In this document: piece by piece, positions 1-9,008 of the stretch | Layout of the letters: each line of letters begins with the position of its first letter | Numbering within the stretch: position 1 is the stretch's first letter | Made by a program: the position numbers and the translations under genes | Notes under the pieces: generated by a model | Databases searched by the model: none | Seen by the model: only the letters and a program-made list of their open reading frames with translations | Told to the model about the DNA's origin: nothing | Source: Lacrimispora sinapis | GTDB taxonomy: Bacteria; Bacillota; Clostridia; Lachnospirales; Lachnospiraceae | Assembly: GCF_043633585.1 (NCBI RefSeq) | Contig: NZ_CP141832.1 | Span: forward strand, 3,410,001-3,474,000 | Direction: 5' to 3' | DNA length: 64,000 nucleotides

Positions 1-1089
1 TTTCTCCAGTTCTTCTAAAAAAAGGTCTTCCTCAAACGGAATCTCGATGCCTTTTCCCAGCCAGCTGGACAGATGCATGGCATTTGACAGAGTCAGACCG
101 TTGATTCCCTCCACGCCCTCCGCCACCAGCGGGGTCCCATGAAGAATTCTTCCTGCAAACGCCTTTAATACCCCCATATGCTGTTCATTAAGGCCATCGG
201 TTTCAATCTCCGTGACCGTACATTCCGGCTTATCAAATCCGCCCTTAGCGGTCTTGCAGAAGGTCCGTTCATTTTCTGCCAGTTTATAAAGGGTGAGCTT
301 CTCATTTTCACAGACCAGTTTTCCCATCTCCAAAGTCACTTCAAACCGGTTGGTTCCGGGCGCATCTGCGGTGGTGGTGACAAATACTCCGGTGGCGCCG
401 TTGGGATATTCCAGATATGCGGTGACATCATCCTCCACCTCAATGTCATGCCATTTCCCGTTGTGACAGAAGGCATGTACCTTTTTTGGCATTCCACAGA
501 TCCACTGGAGAAGGTCCATATTGTGGGGACACTGGTTTAACAGCACACCGCCGCCCTCTCCGTCCCAGGTGGCTCTCCAGCTTCCCGAATCATAATAGGA
601 CTGGGTCCGGTACCAGTCCGTCACGATCCAGTTGACTCTTTTTATGGCCCCCAGTTCCCCGCCGGTCACCAGCTCATGCATCTTCCGGTATATGCAGTTG
701 GTTCTCTGATTAAACATCATGCCAAATACCCGGTCGCTTTTCCGGGCGGCTTCGTTCATTTCTCTTACCTGCTTTGTATACACTCCAGCCGGTTTTTCAC
801 ACATGACATGAAGGCCATGCTCCAACGCGTAAATGGTCAGCTCCGGATGCTGATAATGAGGAACTGCGATAAGAACCGCATCACAGACTCCCGCTGTAAT
901 TAAATCTTTTCCTTCCTCATAAACAGCCGCTGTTTCCGGTAAATTTTCTTTTGCCCATGCTCTTCTCGCTTCGCTGCGGTCCGCAATTGCAGTGATTGCA
1001 ATCTCCGGGACCTTTCCCTGTAAAATATTTTTGCAATGTCCGGTTCCCATATTTCCGATTCCGATGATTCCAAGTCTTACTTGATTCAT
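1..1089 (-). CDS. Gfo/Idh/MocA family oxidoreductase, C-terminus cut by window edge
   Basis: An open frame runs from ATG at 1089 to the window edge (363 codons seen, no stop). The N-terminus has a Rossmann nucleotide-binding motif (GIIGIGNMGTGH), and the family's catalytic-loop motif EKPAG is near residue 97, typical of NAD(P)-dependent sugar or inositol dehydrogenases. The middle domain has the WDGEGGGVLLNQCPHNMD pattern found in the substrate domain of these enzymes. It begins 3 bp after the stop of the related upstream gene, so the two are co-transcribed and probably act on the same sugar. Substrate not assignable. The short reading frames overlapping it are antisense or frame shadows. Confidence 0.88.
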   Translation of the reverse strand, partial: MNQVRLGIIGIGNMGTGHCKNILQGKVPEIAITAIADRSEARRAWAKENLPETAAVYEEGKDLITAGVCDAVLIAVPHYQHPELTIYALEHGLHVMCEKPAGVYTKQVREMNEAARKSDRVFGMMFNQRTNCIYRKMHELVTGGELGAIKRVNWIVTDWYRTQSYYDSGSWRATWDGEGGGVLLNQCPHNMDLLQWICGMPKKVHAFCHNGKWHDIEVEDDVTAYLEYPNGATGVFVTTTADAPGTNRFEVTLEMGKLVCENEKLTLYKLAENERTFCKTAKGGFDKPECTVTEIETDGLNEQHMGVLKAFAGRILHGTPLVAEGVEGINGLTLSNAMHLSSWLGKGIEIPFEEDLFLEELEK

Positions 1090-1091
1090 TC

Positions 1092-2111
1092 TTATCTCTC
1101 CTTATTCCTGGCAGAATCATAAATGTCCATCATGGTATAAAAGGTATTCTCAACCGAAGGAAGATCGTTTAAATAAGCCGTTTTTTCAGCCAGGCACCGG
1201 TAAAAGTCCCGAATGCAGGCTTCATGCCCGCTGCCCCAGTAGGCTTTTCCCAAAACCGATGCACCTGGCGCCTTCCAGCAGTCAAACTCCTCCTGCTCCC
1301 AGGTCCGGGAAAAGACAGAATTTCCCTCTACGCGCACAACCCCCTTTTCACCAAAAAGCTCCATCAGGACAGGCGCATCAAATCCGTAAGCGGTGGTGGC
1401 ATAAAAGCTGGCTCTTACGGGGTCGTCTTCCTCCGTAAATTCCATATAAGCCTCCATGGTATCCTCCACCTCCACAACCCCTTTTAAGTGGTGGTTGCTC
1501 ATGGCGGCTTCTGTTTTTACAGGCTTTCCAAGGAAGGTGAGCAAAAGGTCCAGGGTATGGATGGACTGATTGATAAGGACTCCGCCTCCCTCGGTCTGAA
1601 GGCCGCCTCTCCAGCCGCTTTCCGTGTAATAAGCCGGCCCCCGGTTCCAGGTAACAAAAGCCCTTCCCCCTCTTAGCCTGCCTAACATCCCTCCCTCCAA
1701 TATCTCCTCCACCTTTTTTGTGGTCTCATTATACCGGTTTTGAAAACAGATCCCAAGCCTTCCCCTGCTTTCTTTTTCCGCTGCCAAAAGCACTTGAAAC
1801 TGAGCCTTTGTTATGGCGGGAGGCTTTTCCATAAAGGCAGAGAGCCCCTTCTTTAACCCCATGACTGCCATGGGCACGTGGCAGTCATGGGGGGTGCAGA
1901 TGTGGATTACATCAAGTGCTTCCTTTTCAACCATCTCCTCCAAAGACCCGTAGACAGCCGCTTTTCCCTGGGTAAAGGAATCCGAGAATTCTTTTGCCCG
2001 TTCCCTTTTGATATCTGCTACCCCGCAAAGGCTCACCCCTTCTATTCCCGTAATGCACATGGCATGGACCCTGCCAATGCTCCCGCAGCCGATCACCCCG
2101 ACCCGAACCAT
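1092..2111 (-). CDS. Gfo/Idh/MocA family oxidoreductase
   Basis: 339 aa. N-terminal Rossmann motif GVIGCGSIGRVH, EKPPA at the position of the usual EKPxA lysine motif, and a C-terminal alpha/beta substrate domain with GGGVLINQSIHTLDL. The family oxidises or epimerises sugars, inositols or sugar acids with NAD(P). First gene of a two-gene unit with a second, divergent family member 3 bp downstream. The GGGGATGAAAGC leader supports the ATG at 2111. It faces an AraC regulator across 122 bp, which suggests local sugar-responsive control. The specific substrate is unknown. Confidence 0.88.
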   Translation of the reverse strand: MVRVGVIGCGSIGRVHAMCITGIEGVSLCGVADIKRERAKEFSDSFTQGKAAVYGSLEEMVEKEALDVIHICTPHDCHVPMAVMGLKKGLSAFMEKPPAITKAQFQVLLAAEKESRGRLGICFQNRYNETTKKVEEILEGGMLGRLRGGRAFVTWNRGPAYYTESGWRGGLQTEGGGVLINQSIHTLDLLLTFLGKPVKTEAAMSNHHLKGVVEVEDTMEAYMEFTEEDDPVRASFYATTAYGFDAPVLMELFGEKGVVRVEGNSVFSRTWEQEEFDCWKAPGASVLGKAYWGSGHEACIRDFYRCLAEKTAYLNDLPSVENTFYTMMDIYDSARNKER

Positions 2112-2153
2112 GCTTTCATCCCCTTTTCTTTTTTCTGTTTCTATGATAGATTA

Positions 2154-2196
2154 ATTATATACTCTTTTTCACGCAATTTGTTTGCGTAGATTGACT
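2154..2196. promoter_or_regulatory. divergent promoter region with inverted repeat
   Basis: Between the divergent oxidoreductase and AraC genes, ACGCAA-5 bp-TTGCGT (2171-2187) is a perfect 6-bp inverted repeat. On the minus strand a TATAAT hexamer (2154-2159) lies downstream with the repeat over the expected -35 position, where no good -35 is visible. That layout fits an AraC-activated promoter. Inference only. Confidence 0.45.
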
Positions 2197-2233
2197 AGAA
2201 ACATGCACCAATTGCTTTTTACAGGAGGACCTG

Positions 2234-3079
2234 ATGAAAAAAGAAAGCTTATACGATTACAGTGAATTTTCCGAGCCCTTCAGCTGCGATTTTACCACCA
2301 GCCAGGCCGCAGGAAATGTGGATTTTCACATGCATAACAGCCATGAGATCTACCTTCTTTTAGACGGCCACATCCAGTATTTTGTGGAAAATTCCTGCTA
2401 TGAAATGAATGCCGGAAACTTGATTCTTTTTTCCAACCACGAAATCCACAAAGCGATTAACGGGAATCACGAACCCTTTACCCGTCTGGTCATTCACGTG
2501 AATCCCGCATTTATCCGTCCATACTGTACGTCCAACACCAACCTTTTGGATTGTTTCCACCGAGATCCCGGAGTCAATAATCTGGTACTGCTTTCCAAGC
2601 CGGAATACGAGAAGCTCCTTGCCATGGCCCAAACTCTGAATCAGGCACAAAAAAATCACTGCTCCTACGGCAGTGATTTAACAGCACTTACAACCTTGCT
2701 TCAAATTCTCATACTCATCAATCAAACCTGGAAAAAGACCGGTTTAGGAACGACTTCTCCAAGGCCCCACAAAGCCCAGGCCATTATGCGCTATATTGAC
2801 AAAAACTTAACGGCCCCCATGACCCTGGACTCCATTTCAAACGCCCTTTCCCTGGATAAATATTATTTGAGCCATTTATTCAAAACCGAAACCGAAAGCA
2901 GCATCTTTCAGTACATCGTGGTGAAACGGGTGGCTCTGGCAAAAGAACTGCTCTTAAAGGGACATACGGTTTCCGAAGCCTGTCACTTATCCGGGTTTCA
3001 TGATTATTCTAATTTCATCCGCACCTTCCGTCAGACCACCGGCTGTACGCCGGGGCAGTTCAAGCGGCTGAATCAGTAA
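2234..3079 (+). CDS. AraC family transcriptional regulator
   Basis: 281 aa. The N-terminal cupin-like sensor domain (residues about 25-110) contains HMHNSHEIYLLLDG, the usual sugar-binding barrel signature. The C-terminal AraC/XylS double helix-turn-helix occupies about residues 180-280 (MTLDSISNALSLDKYYLSHLFK and GFHDYSNFIRTFRQTTGCTPGQF). A ribosome site (ACAGGAGGACC) precedes the ATG. Divergent from the two oxidoreductases, its probable targets; it is the only gene on the plus strand in the first 40 kb. The effector is unknown. Confidence 0.9.
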   Translation: MKKESLYDYSEFSEPFSCDFTTSQAAGNVDFHMHNSHEIYLLLDGHIQYFVENSCYEMNAGNLILFSNHEIHKAINGNHEPFTRLVIHVNPAFIRPYCTSNTNLLDCFHRDPGVNNLVLLSKPEYEKLLAMAQTLNQAQKNHCSYGSDLTALTTLLQILILINQTWKKTGLGTTSPRPHKAQAIMRYIDKNLTAPMTLDSISNALSLDKYYLSHLFKTETESSIFQYIVVKRVALAKELLLKGHTVSEACHLSGFHDYSNFIRTFRQTTGCTPGQFKRLNQ

Positions 3080-3099
3080 CGAAACGCTTGAAAGACCGG

Positions 3100-3858
3100 T
3101 TATTTCATCTTATATACGGGGTCTGCAGGATATCCTCCCCGGAGCTTCTGCATTCCCCGCTGCACCGCATCCTTTGACTGCTTCCAGTCCGCTTCCTTAT
3201 TCATATAATCGAATTTCTCAATAAACCAGTCTACATCCTCTGAGACCCGTTCCATATTCTTTTCCATGAGCGAAAAGAGAAGGGGATAGAATTCTTTTCG
3301 TTCCCCGTCACTTAAATACCGGTCTGCCCCGCTGCACAAATCCCCGAAGTGGTGAAGGCAGAACCCCTTGCTGTTACTGACTTTTGTGCGGAATCCGGAA
3401 TCATTTCTGTAAAGGTGGAAAAAGGTTTCCAAAAAGCGGTCATACCGTTTGGAAAAACGGTCACAGATATAGCAGGTCTTTTCCTTGGAGGAAACCCAGT
3501 CACTAATGGCATTGGTACCGCCGGATTTCTTAATCAGCCGGTCCCTGATGGAAGTCTTTTGTGGAGCAAAGTCTTTGAATTCTTCCTTCATCTCCTTGAG
3601 CATTTTCTTATAATAGGTCTTTAAAATCCAGCCGTTGCCCAGCGCATTGCCGTAATCAAACATCTTCTTTTGATGGATGCGGCAAAATCCCTCCCGGTCC
3701 GTACTCTCTCTGGTGTCGCTTTCCATGTAAGAGGCACAGGACCCCAGAACAAAATCTAAAAGCTCCTGCTCCACCTTCCGTTCCAGAAAGCAGAACGGGC
3801 ATTCGTCCTCCGCATCCATGGCGTCATTCAACGGTATTTCATACAATTTTTCCTTCAT
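3100..3858 (-). CDS. DUF6062-like cysteine-containing protein
   Basis: 252 aa from ATG 3858, chosen because GGAGGG precedes it with good spacing and the protein then begins MKEKLYEIPLNDAMD, as I recall for this family. An in-frame extension to 3942 would run into a terminator hairpin. It has three Cys-rich spots: ECPFCFLERK near residue 17, a TCYICDRF motif in the middle, and a GFCLHHFG motif. The spacing suggests metal binding, but no function is known. Soluble, no signal peptide or membrane segment. Monocistronic. The DUF assignment is from memory of the family and is moderately sure. Confidence 0.65.
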   Translation of the reverse strand: MKEKLYEIPLNDAMDAEDECPFCFLERKVEQELLDFVLGSCASYMESDTRESTDREGFCRIHQKKMFDYGNALGNGWILKTYYKKMLKEMKEEFKDFAPQKTSIRDRLIKKSGGTNAISDWVSSKEKTCYICDRFSKRYDRFLETFFHLYRNDSGFRTKVSNSKGFCLHHFGDLCSGADRYLSDGERKEFYPLLFSLMEKNMERVSEDVDWFIEKFDYMNKEADWKQSKDAVQRGMQKLRGGYPADPVYKMK

Positions 3859-3877
3859 CCCTTTTCCCTCCTCCGAG

Positions 3878-3917
3878 CCAAAAACGGCTGTGCAAAGGGA
3901 TATCCCCTTACACAGCC
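3878..3917 (-). terminator. rho-independent terminator of the beta-glucoside unit
   Basis: On the minus strand CTGTGTAAGGGG pairs with CCCTTTGCACAG, followed by a short T run. It lies about 100 bp after the glucosidase stop and upstream of the next gene's ribosome site. Confidence 0.6.
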
Positions 3918-4014
3918 TGTCATTTATCATGCATACTCCCAATAAAAACTATTTCTATTTTACCTGCACCGGAGGAGGTTGTCAATGGCGGCGATGACGT
4001 TCGTTCCGCTTAAC

Positions 4015-5490
4015 CTATTCCTCATTCAAAACAGAACCTCCATTGCTGGCAATCACGTCTTGGTACCAGCGGAAGGATTTTTTTCTGGTCCGTTTGTAGC
4101 TTCCGTTGCCGTAATCATCACAGTCCACATATACCATCCCATACCGTTTGCTCATCTGGTTGGAGGAATTGGACACGAGATCAATACAGCCCCAGCAGGT
4201 ATAGCCCATTAAATCCACGCCGTCAATGGTTACCGCATCATACATGGTCTTAATGTGTTCCGCCATATAATGGATTCTATAATCATCCTGTATACTTCCA
4301 TCTTCCTCCACTTTATCGCTGGTTCCCAATCCATTTTCAACGATAAACAGCGGGAGACGGTACCTGTCATATAGATCCACCATGGAAATCCGAAGTCCGG
4401 TAGGGTCGATTTGCCAGCCCCATGGACTGGATTTTAAATATGGATTTTTAATGGCTGCAGCGGTATTTCCCTCCGCCACTTCAAGGCCGGTTGTATCAAC
4501 CGCAGAACAGGAGGAAGAATAATAGGAGAATGAAATAAAATCAACCGGATAACTTTTTATAATTTCATCATCCCCTAATTCCTTTTTGATGGAAATGTTC
4601 TTTGACTGATAAAGCGCCTTCAAATAAGCCGGATATTCTCCAAATACCTGCACATCTGCAAAGGCCAGGGTGGCTCTCATATCCTGCTGTGCCTTTAATA
4701 CATCCTCAGGCTTGCAGGAATATGGATAAAAGGTCAGCTTGGTCAGCATACAGCCTACCTTGGAATCCGGAATGATTTCATGACATAGCTTGGTGGCAAG
4801 GGCACTTGCGACAAACTGATGGTGCATGGATTGATAAATCGCCTGTTCAAACGCCTCATGGCTTTCAAAATGGTCTTCAATCAAACCGCCTGTCATAAAC
4901 GGATGTCTGATCACGCTGTCTATTTCATTAAAAGTAAGCCAATATTTCACCTTGTCCTTATAGCGTCTGCAGATGGTTTCCACATATCTCACAAAAAAAT
5001 CTATGGATTTCCGGGAATACCATCCATTGTATTCCATAACAAATGCCAGCGGCGGCTCATAATGTGACATCGTCACCAAAGGCTGGATATCGTACTTTAA
5101 AAGCTCATCAAATACCTGATCGTAGAATTTAAGGCCTTCCTCGTTTGGTTCTGATTCATCTCCCCTGGGAAAGATTCTGGACCAGGCAATCGACATGCGG
5201 AATACCTTAAAGCCCATCTCAGCCATCAACGCAATATCTTCCTTATAGTGATGATAGAAATCAGAACCGTGACGTTTGGGGTAATAAGTGGTATCCGTAG
5301 TTTTCATGGCCTCTTCAATATCTTTTGACGTAATCTCCCACTGCTTCTGCATATCCTGAACATCCACATCGGGTTTGAATCGGGTCACATCAGCGGTGGA
5401 AAGCCCTTTTCCGCCCTCATTCCAACCACCTTCAAACTGGTTAGCGGCTGTAGCACCGCCCCAGAGAAACCCTTCTTTAAACTGTCTCAT
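4015..5490 (-). CDS. glycoside hydrolase family 1, 6-phospho-beta-glucosidase
   Basis: 491 aa, a full-length GH1 barrel starting FLWGGATAANQFEGG. The acid/base Glu lies in YWLTFNEID (usual TFNEIN) and the nucleophile Glu in FIVENGLG. The C-terminal SxxSxxxKRYG motif (NSSNQMSKRYGMVYVD) is the phosphate-binding signature that separates 6-phospho-glucosidases from plain glucosidases. It would cleave phosphorylated beta-glucosides delivered by the PTS permease 19 bp upstream, giving glucose-6-phosphate and an aglycone or glucose in the cytoplasm. Last gene of a three-gene unit. Confidence 0.93.
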   Translation of the reverse strand: MRQFKEGFLWGGATAANQFEGGWNEGGKGLSTADVTRFKPDVDVQDMQKQWEITSKDIEEAMKTTDTTYYPKRHGSDFYHHYKEDIALMAEMGFKVFRMSIAWSRIFPRGDESEPNEEGLKFYDQVFDELLKYDIQPLVTMSHYEPPLAFVMEYNGWYSRKSIDFFVRYVETICRRYKDKVKYWLTFNEIDSVIRHPFMTGGLIEDHFESHEAFEQAIYQSMHHQFVASALATKLCHEIIPDSKVGCMLTKLTFYPYSCKPEDVLKAQQDMRATLAFADVQVFGEYPAYLKALYQSKNISIKKELGDDEIIKSYPVDFISFSYYSSSCSAVDTTGLEVAEGNTAAAIKNPYLKSSPWGWQIDPTGLRISMVDLYDRYRLPLFIVENGLGTSDKVEEDGSIQDDYRIHYMAEHIKTMYDAVTIDGVDLMGYTCWGCIDLVSNSSNQMSKRYGMVYVDCDDYGNGSYKRTRKKSFRWYQDVIASNGGSVLNEE

Positions 5491-5509
5491 CCAATCTTCC
5501 TCCTTGCTT

Positions 5510-7327
5510 TTACTTACGGGAAACTGTCATAATCCTCTCTCCAAATGATACATAATCACCTGCCTTTTTGTCAAAGCTCAAAATACGATCCTTATCCAAA
5601 ATCAAAACCGGTGTGATCATATCGTAGGTTTTCTTTAATTCGTCCAGCTCAAACCGGATCAGCTTATCGCCCTGACGAACCTCCTGGCCCTGTTTTACAA
5701 AAGCCTCAAAATTGCTTCCGTTCAACTGAACCGTATCCAGCCCAATATGGATTAATACCTCCAAACCGTCAGCAGATGCAATCCCAATGGCATGATTGGT
5801 TGGAAAAAGGCTCGTAACCGTACCGTTTATGGGCGCATACACCATTCCTTCACTGGGAATCACTGCAATTCCATCCCCAAGAACACGGGAAGAAAAAGTC
5901 TCGTCACTGACGGAGGATAAATCTGCGATCCGACCGCTGACAGGAGCCATGATCTGGGTCCCCGTTGCAGCTTTTTCCTCCGTCACCTCCGGCTTTTCCA
6001 GGACGATTGCCAGCCCAAAGGCTGACACGATACTGATGAACATTGCAATCAAAACATCCGGCACATTGGATTGAAAATATAACGGCAGACTAACGATGCT
6101 GGAGCTTGCAAAGCTTACCAGACGGAACCCGGTCATGGAAATATATCCGGCTCCCAAAGCTCCCCCCAAACACGCCGCTAAAAATGCCTTTTTATACCGG
6201 ATCAATATTCCGTATAAGGCTGGTTCTGTAATACCCATGATTGCGGAGAAGCTGGAAGATATAATCAAAGATTTCTGTTCACTTTTCTTTGTTTTAAAAT
6301 ACATGGCCGCAGTTGCACCAAATTGTGCCATGGTGGACATAAACATGGTTGGCAGCAGCATATCATACCCCAGTTCCGCCAGATTCTGGAATATAACCGG
6401 TGTAAACCCTTGATGCATTCCCGTCATAACCGTAATGGGCCGTATCAAAGCCATGATAAATCCTGCCACAAATGAGTTTACCGTGAATAAATAAGTAATG
6501 AATTTTGTAAGAGCCGAACCGGCATAGTTTCCCATCGGTCCCAATACGATCAGTTCGAGAGGAACCATAATAAGAAGCACCACCGTAGGCGTAAATATGA
6601 CCTTCATAACATTTGGCATATGCTTATCCACAAAACGGTACACATAGCTTAAAATCCACACGCCAAGTACAATTGGAATAACCGAATACGTATAGTTGAC
6701 CACACGCACCGGAAGTCCAAAGAACCCTACGGAAGTCAGCTCCCCTGCCGTTGCGAGATTTAACAGGGTCGGATGCAGCAGGGCGGCCGCAAGAGCAACG
6801 GCAAGTGTGATATTTGTCTTAAATATTTTCGCACTGGATACTGCCAGGAAAAACGGAAGAAAGTAGAAAATACAATCTGCCATCATGTTAAACAGCTGAA
6901 ACGTATAACTATCCTGGGAAACCAACCCCATAGCCTTTAAAAGAGCGATAATCGCCTTCAGCATACCTGCCCCGGCGATGCCGGGAATAACAGGAATGAA
7001 TATTCCGGAAAGCACATCCAGGAACTTTGAAATGATCTTCTTATTGTTACCGTTTCCGTCCCCGTCCTCTTGTTCTTCGCTGGTTCCTAAAAAGGAAGCC
7101 ACCTCCGTGTAAATGGACCCTACCTGAGGACCAATGATGATCTGAAGCTGCTGATTCTGAATCTGGGCCCCAAGGATTCCTTTTATTGCTTTTATATCCT
7201 CCAGCTGTATCTTATCATTATCTTTCAGATTGAGCCGTAATCTTGTCATACAATGTGCGGCTCTTGATATATTTTCTTTTCCACCAACCAACTCAATTAT
7301 CTTTTTTGCTAATTCCTTATTTGTCAT
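5510..7327 (-). CDS. PTS beta-glucoside-type transporter subunit EIIBCA
   Basis: 605 aa with domain order B-C-A. The EIIB domain covers about residues 1-85, with the phosphorylatable Cys26 in AAHCMTRLRL. The EIIC domain has about ten hydrophobic segments (residues 105-440) and a GITEPALYG motif. The EIIA domain (about 455-605) contains the active His in VLIHIGLDTV. It imports and phosphorylates a beta-glucoside using PEP via HPr. Lies between the dehydrogenase and the 6-phospho-glucosidase, so substrate import and cleavage are coupled. The exact sugar cannot be read from sequence. Confidence 0.93.
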   Translation of the reverse strand: MTNKELAKKIIELVGGKENISRAAHCMTRLRLNLKDNDKIQLEDIKAIKGILGAQIQNQQLQIIIGPQVGSIYTEVASFLGTSEEQEDGDGNGNNKKIISKFLDVLSGIFIPVIPGIAGAGMLKAIIALLKAMGLVSQDSYTFQLFNMMADCIFYFLPFFLAVSSAKIFKTNITLAVALAAALLHPTLLNLATAGELTSVGFFGLPVRVVNYTYSVIPIVLGVWILSYVYRFVDKHMPNVMKVIFTPTVVLLIMVPLELIVLGPMGNYAGSALTKFITYLFTVNSFVAGFIMALIRPITVMTGMHQGFTPVIFQNLAELGYDMLLPTMFMSTMAQFGATAAMYFKTKKSEQKSLIISSSFSAIMGITEPALYGILIRYKKAFLAACLGGALGAGYISMTGFRLVSFASSSIVSLPLYFQSNVPDVLIAMFISIVSAFGLAIVLEKPEVTEEKAATGTQIMAPVSGRIADLSSVSDETFSSRVLGDGIAVIPSEGMVYAPINGTVTSLFPTNHAIGIASADGLEVLIHIGLDTVQLNGSNFEAFVKQGQEVRQGDKLIRFELDELKKTYDMITPVLILDKDRILSFDKKAGDYVSFGERIMTVSRK

Positions 7328-7339
7328 ATGTCTATCCCC

Positions 7340-8356
7340 TTATAAACAAACATGAACCTTCATATAGTTTCCTGGTTCCTTTTCAATGGATCTTATCATT
7401 TCCGGAGCCTCTTCCATGGTTGTGATGCAGGTCAGTATCTTCCGCACATCCACAGCGCCGGAATGGATCAGTCTGATCGCCTCTTCAAATTCATTTGCAC
7501 TTGTCCTCGCTCCCCTGATATCTACTTCCTTCTTTGTAATAACATCCGTCGGTATGGGCGTTTCCGTTTTCGGCCAGCCGGTAAGCGTGATACGTCCGGC
7601 ATTTGCAACATAATCAAGCGTCGAACGAACCGCCGCATTCGCTCCGGAGCACTCCATCACAAGCTCTGCTTTTCTTCCGTTTGTATATTCCAGAATCTTT
7701 TCTTCTGCATTTTCTTTTGATGGATTGATAACATAACCCACCCCCGCATCCTTTGCCATTTTAAGACGCTCATCTACCGGGTCGATCACGATGGGAACCG
7801 CCTGATAAGCGATGGCAGACATGGCAGCCAGCATTCCTATGGGTCCTGCACCAATAACCACTACATGCTCCCCTGCTTTCAGCTCACCTCTGTGAAGTCC
7901 ATGAAGAGCTATGGTCAGCGGTTCTGCAATCGGGGCTAATTCCCAATCCATATCATCCGGTAATTTCCACAGCATATCCTCCGGATGGGTAACATATTCC
8001 GCCATTCCTCCTTCTACGTGAACCCCAAGCACCTTTAAATCCGTACAACAGTTTGTCCGCCCGATGGAACAAGGATAGCAGCGGCCACAGTATAGATAAG
8101 GGTCTAAAATCACTTTGTCCCCCACGTTAAGCCCTCTCTTGTTATTGGGGGATATTTGAAGAATTTCTCCTGCCACTTCATGTCCGATGATCCGTGGGTA
8201 TGTGACCAAAGGATTTGTCCCGCGAAAAGCCCCAATATCGCTTCCGCAGATTCCAGCCGATTTTACTCGAATCAAAGCCTCCTGCTCTCTGCGGTGAGGC
8301 ATTGGTATATCCACACACTCTGCTACCCATGGCTTCTCATATTTTATTGCTTTCAT
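7340..8356 (-). CDS. zinc-dependent medium-chain alcohol/polyol dehydrogenase
   Basis: 338 aa from ATG 8356, which has AAAGGAGATC just upstream; the frame stays open to 8401 without a better site. It has the catalytic zinc motif GHEVAGE, the structural zinc Cys cluster CGRCYPCSIGRTNCC, and the Rossmann motif VVVIGAGPIGMLA. Overall it resembles sorbitol, threonine or galactitol-phosphate dehydrogenases. First gene of the beta-glucoside unit, so it may oxidise a polyol or the product of an imported glycoside. The link to the PTS genes comes from co-transcription, not from known pathway biochemistry. Confidence 0.85.
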   Translation of the reverse strand: MKAIKYEKPWVAECVDIPMPHRREQEALIRVKSAGICGSDIGAFRGTNPLVTYPRIIGHEVAGEILQISPNNKRGLNVGDKVILDPYLYCGRCYPCSIGRTNCCTDLKVLGVHVEGGMAEYVTHPEDMLWKLPDDMDWELAPIAEPLTIALHGLHRGELKAGEHVVVIGAGPIGMLAAMSAIAYQAVPIVIDPVDERLKMAKDAGVGYVINPSKENAEEKILEYTNGRKAELVMECSGANAAVRSTLDYVANAGRITLTGWPKTETPIPTDVITKKEVDIRGARTSANEFEEAIRLIHSGAVDVRKILTCITTMEEAPEMIRSIEKEPGNYMKVHVCL

Positions 8357-8614
8357 TTTGATCTCCTTTGCACGAAACTCCGCAGAGAAATTCCATTGCA
8401 TTGCATTTCCCTGACTCTGGTTCCTTACCAGTATCCTGCAGAAAGTACTGGTTCAGACAGTACACACCAGGTATTCTCAATTTCCCCCCGATCAGAAAAC
8501 CGCCTTCTCTTTAAATCGTATCCGTCAGGAAAAAATCAATTCCCTAAATGCCACAATTCTTCCACTTTCTGCAATACTCCTTCTGGTACCACTCATTTTT
8601 TCTTCACTTATTTG

Positions 8615-8658
8615 AAATATAAAATTATTTCATTGCAACCGGTTGCAATCATATTTAA
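8615..8658. promoter_or_regulatory. LacI-type operator, proximal copy
   Basis: A perfect 18-bp palindrome, ATTGCAACCGGTTGCAAT (8632-8649), follows an AT-rich ATATAAAATTATTT stretch. The CG-centred TGCAACCGGTTGCA form is typical of LacI/GalR operators. It lies about 280 bp upstream of the dehydrogenase start and is repeated about 130 bp further upstream. Confidence 0.65.
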
Positions 8659-8744
8659 AGATTATCAGATTAAAACGTCTACGTCAATTATATTTTCTTC
8701 CAATCTTTTTTCTACTTTTTTGTGCAGTATATACAATTATTTTA

Positions 8745-8788
8745 ATAATATAAAATTATTTTATGCAACCGATTTCAATATAATTTAT
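8745..8788. promoter_or_regulatory. LacI-type operator, distal copy (imperfect)
   Basis: A second copy of the same module: ATATAAAATTATTT followed by TGCAACCGATTTCA (8764-8777), an imperfect half-matched palindrome. Two operators about 130 bp apart suit DNA looping. The rest of the 652-bp gap (8357-9008) is AT-rich and contains no credible gene. Confidence 0.5.
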
Positions 8789-8921
8789 CAATGTAAAAGC
8801 ATTATCCTTGATATTTGGGGAAAGGAACAGGAATTACGTTCCAATATGATTTCAGACACGCGGATGGGGGACGATTGTTATGAACACGAAATGAATATAA
8901 AAACCTTCCAAATAAAACAAA

Positions 8922-8956
8922 AAAGGGTATATGCCGCTTTTCAGCATATACCCTTT
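8922..8956 (-). terminator. terminator after the two-component operon
   Basis: AAAGGGTATATGC pairs with GCATATACCCTTT around a short loop, 53 bp after the response regulator stop. A-runs on one side and T-runs on the other could make it bidirectional. Confidence 0.8.
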
Positions 8957-9008
8957 AAAATAATTCATGTGTCACCACGGAGAACGCACCGAATTCTCCC
9001 TATTCCTA

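Noticed and set aside
917..1120. Possible frameshift splitting the first oxidoreductase
   Set aside because: The continuous frame from 1089 to the window edge gives a normal family protein; the short frame here is an out-of-frame shadow.
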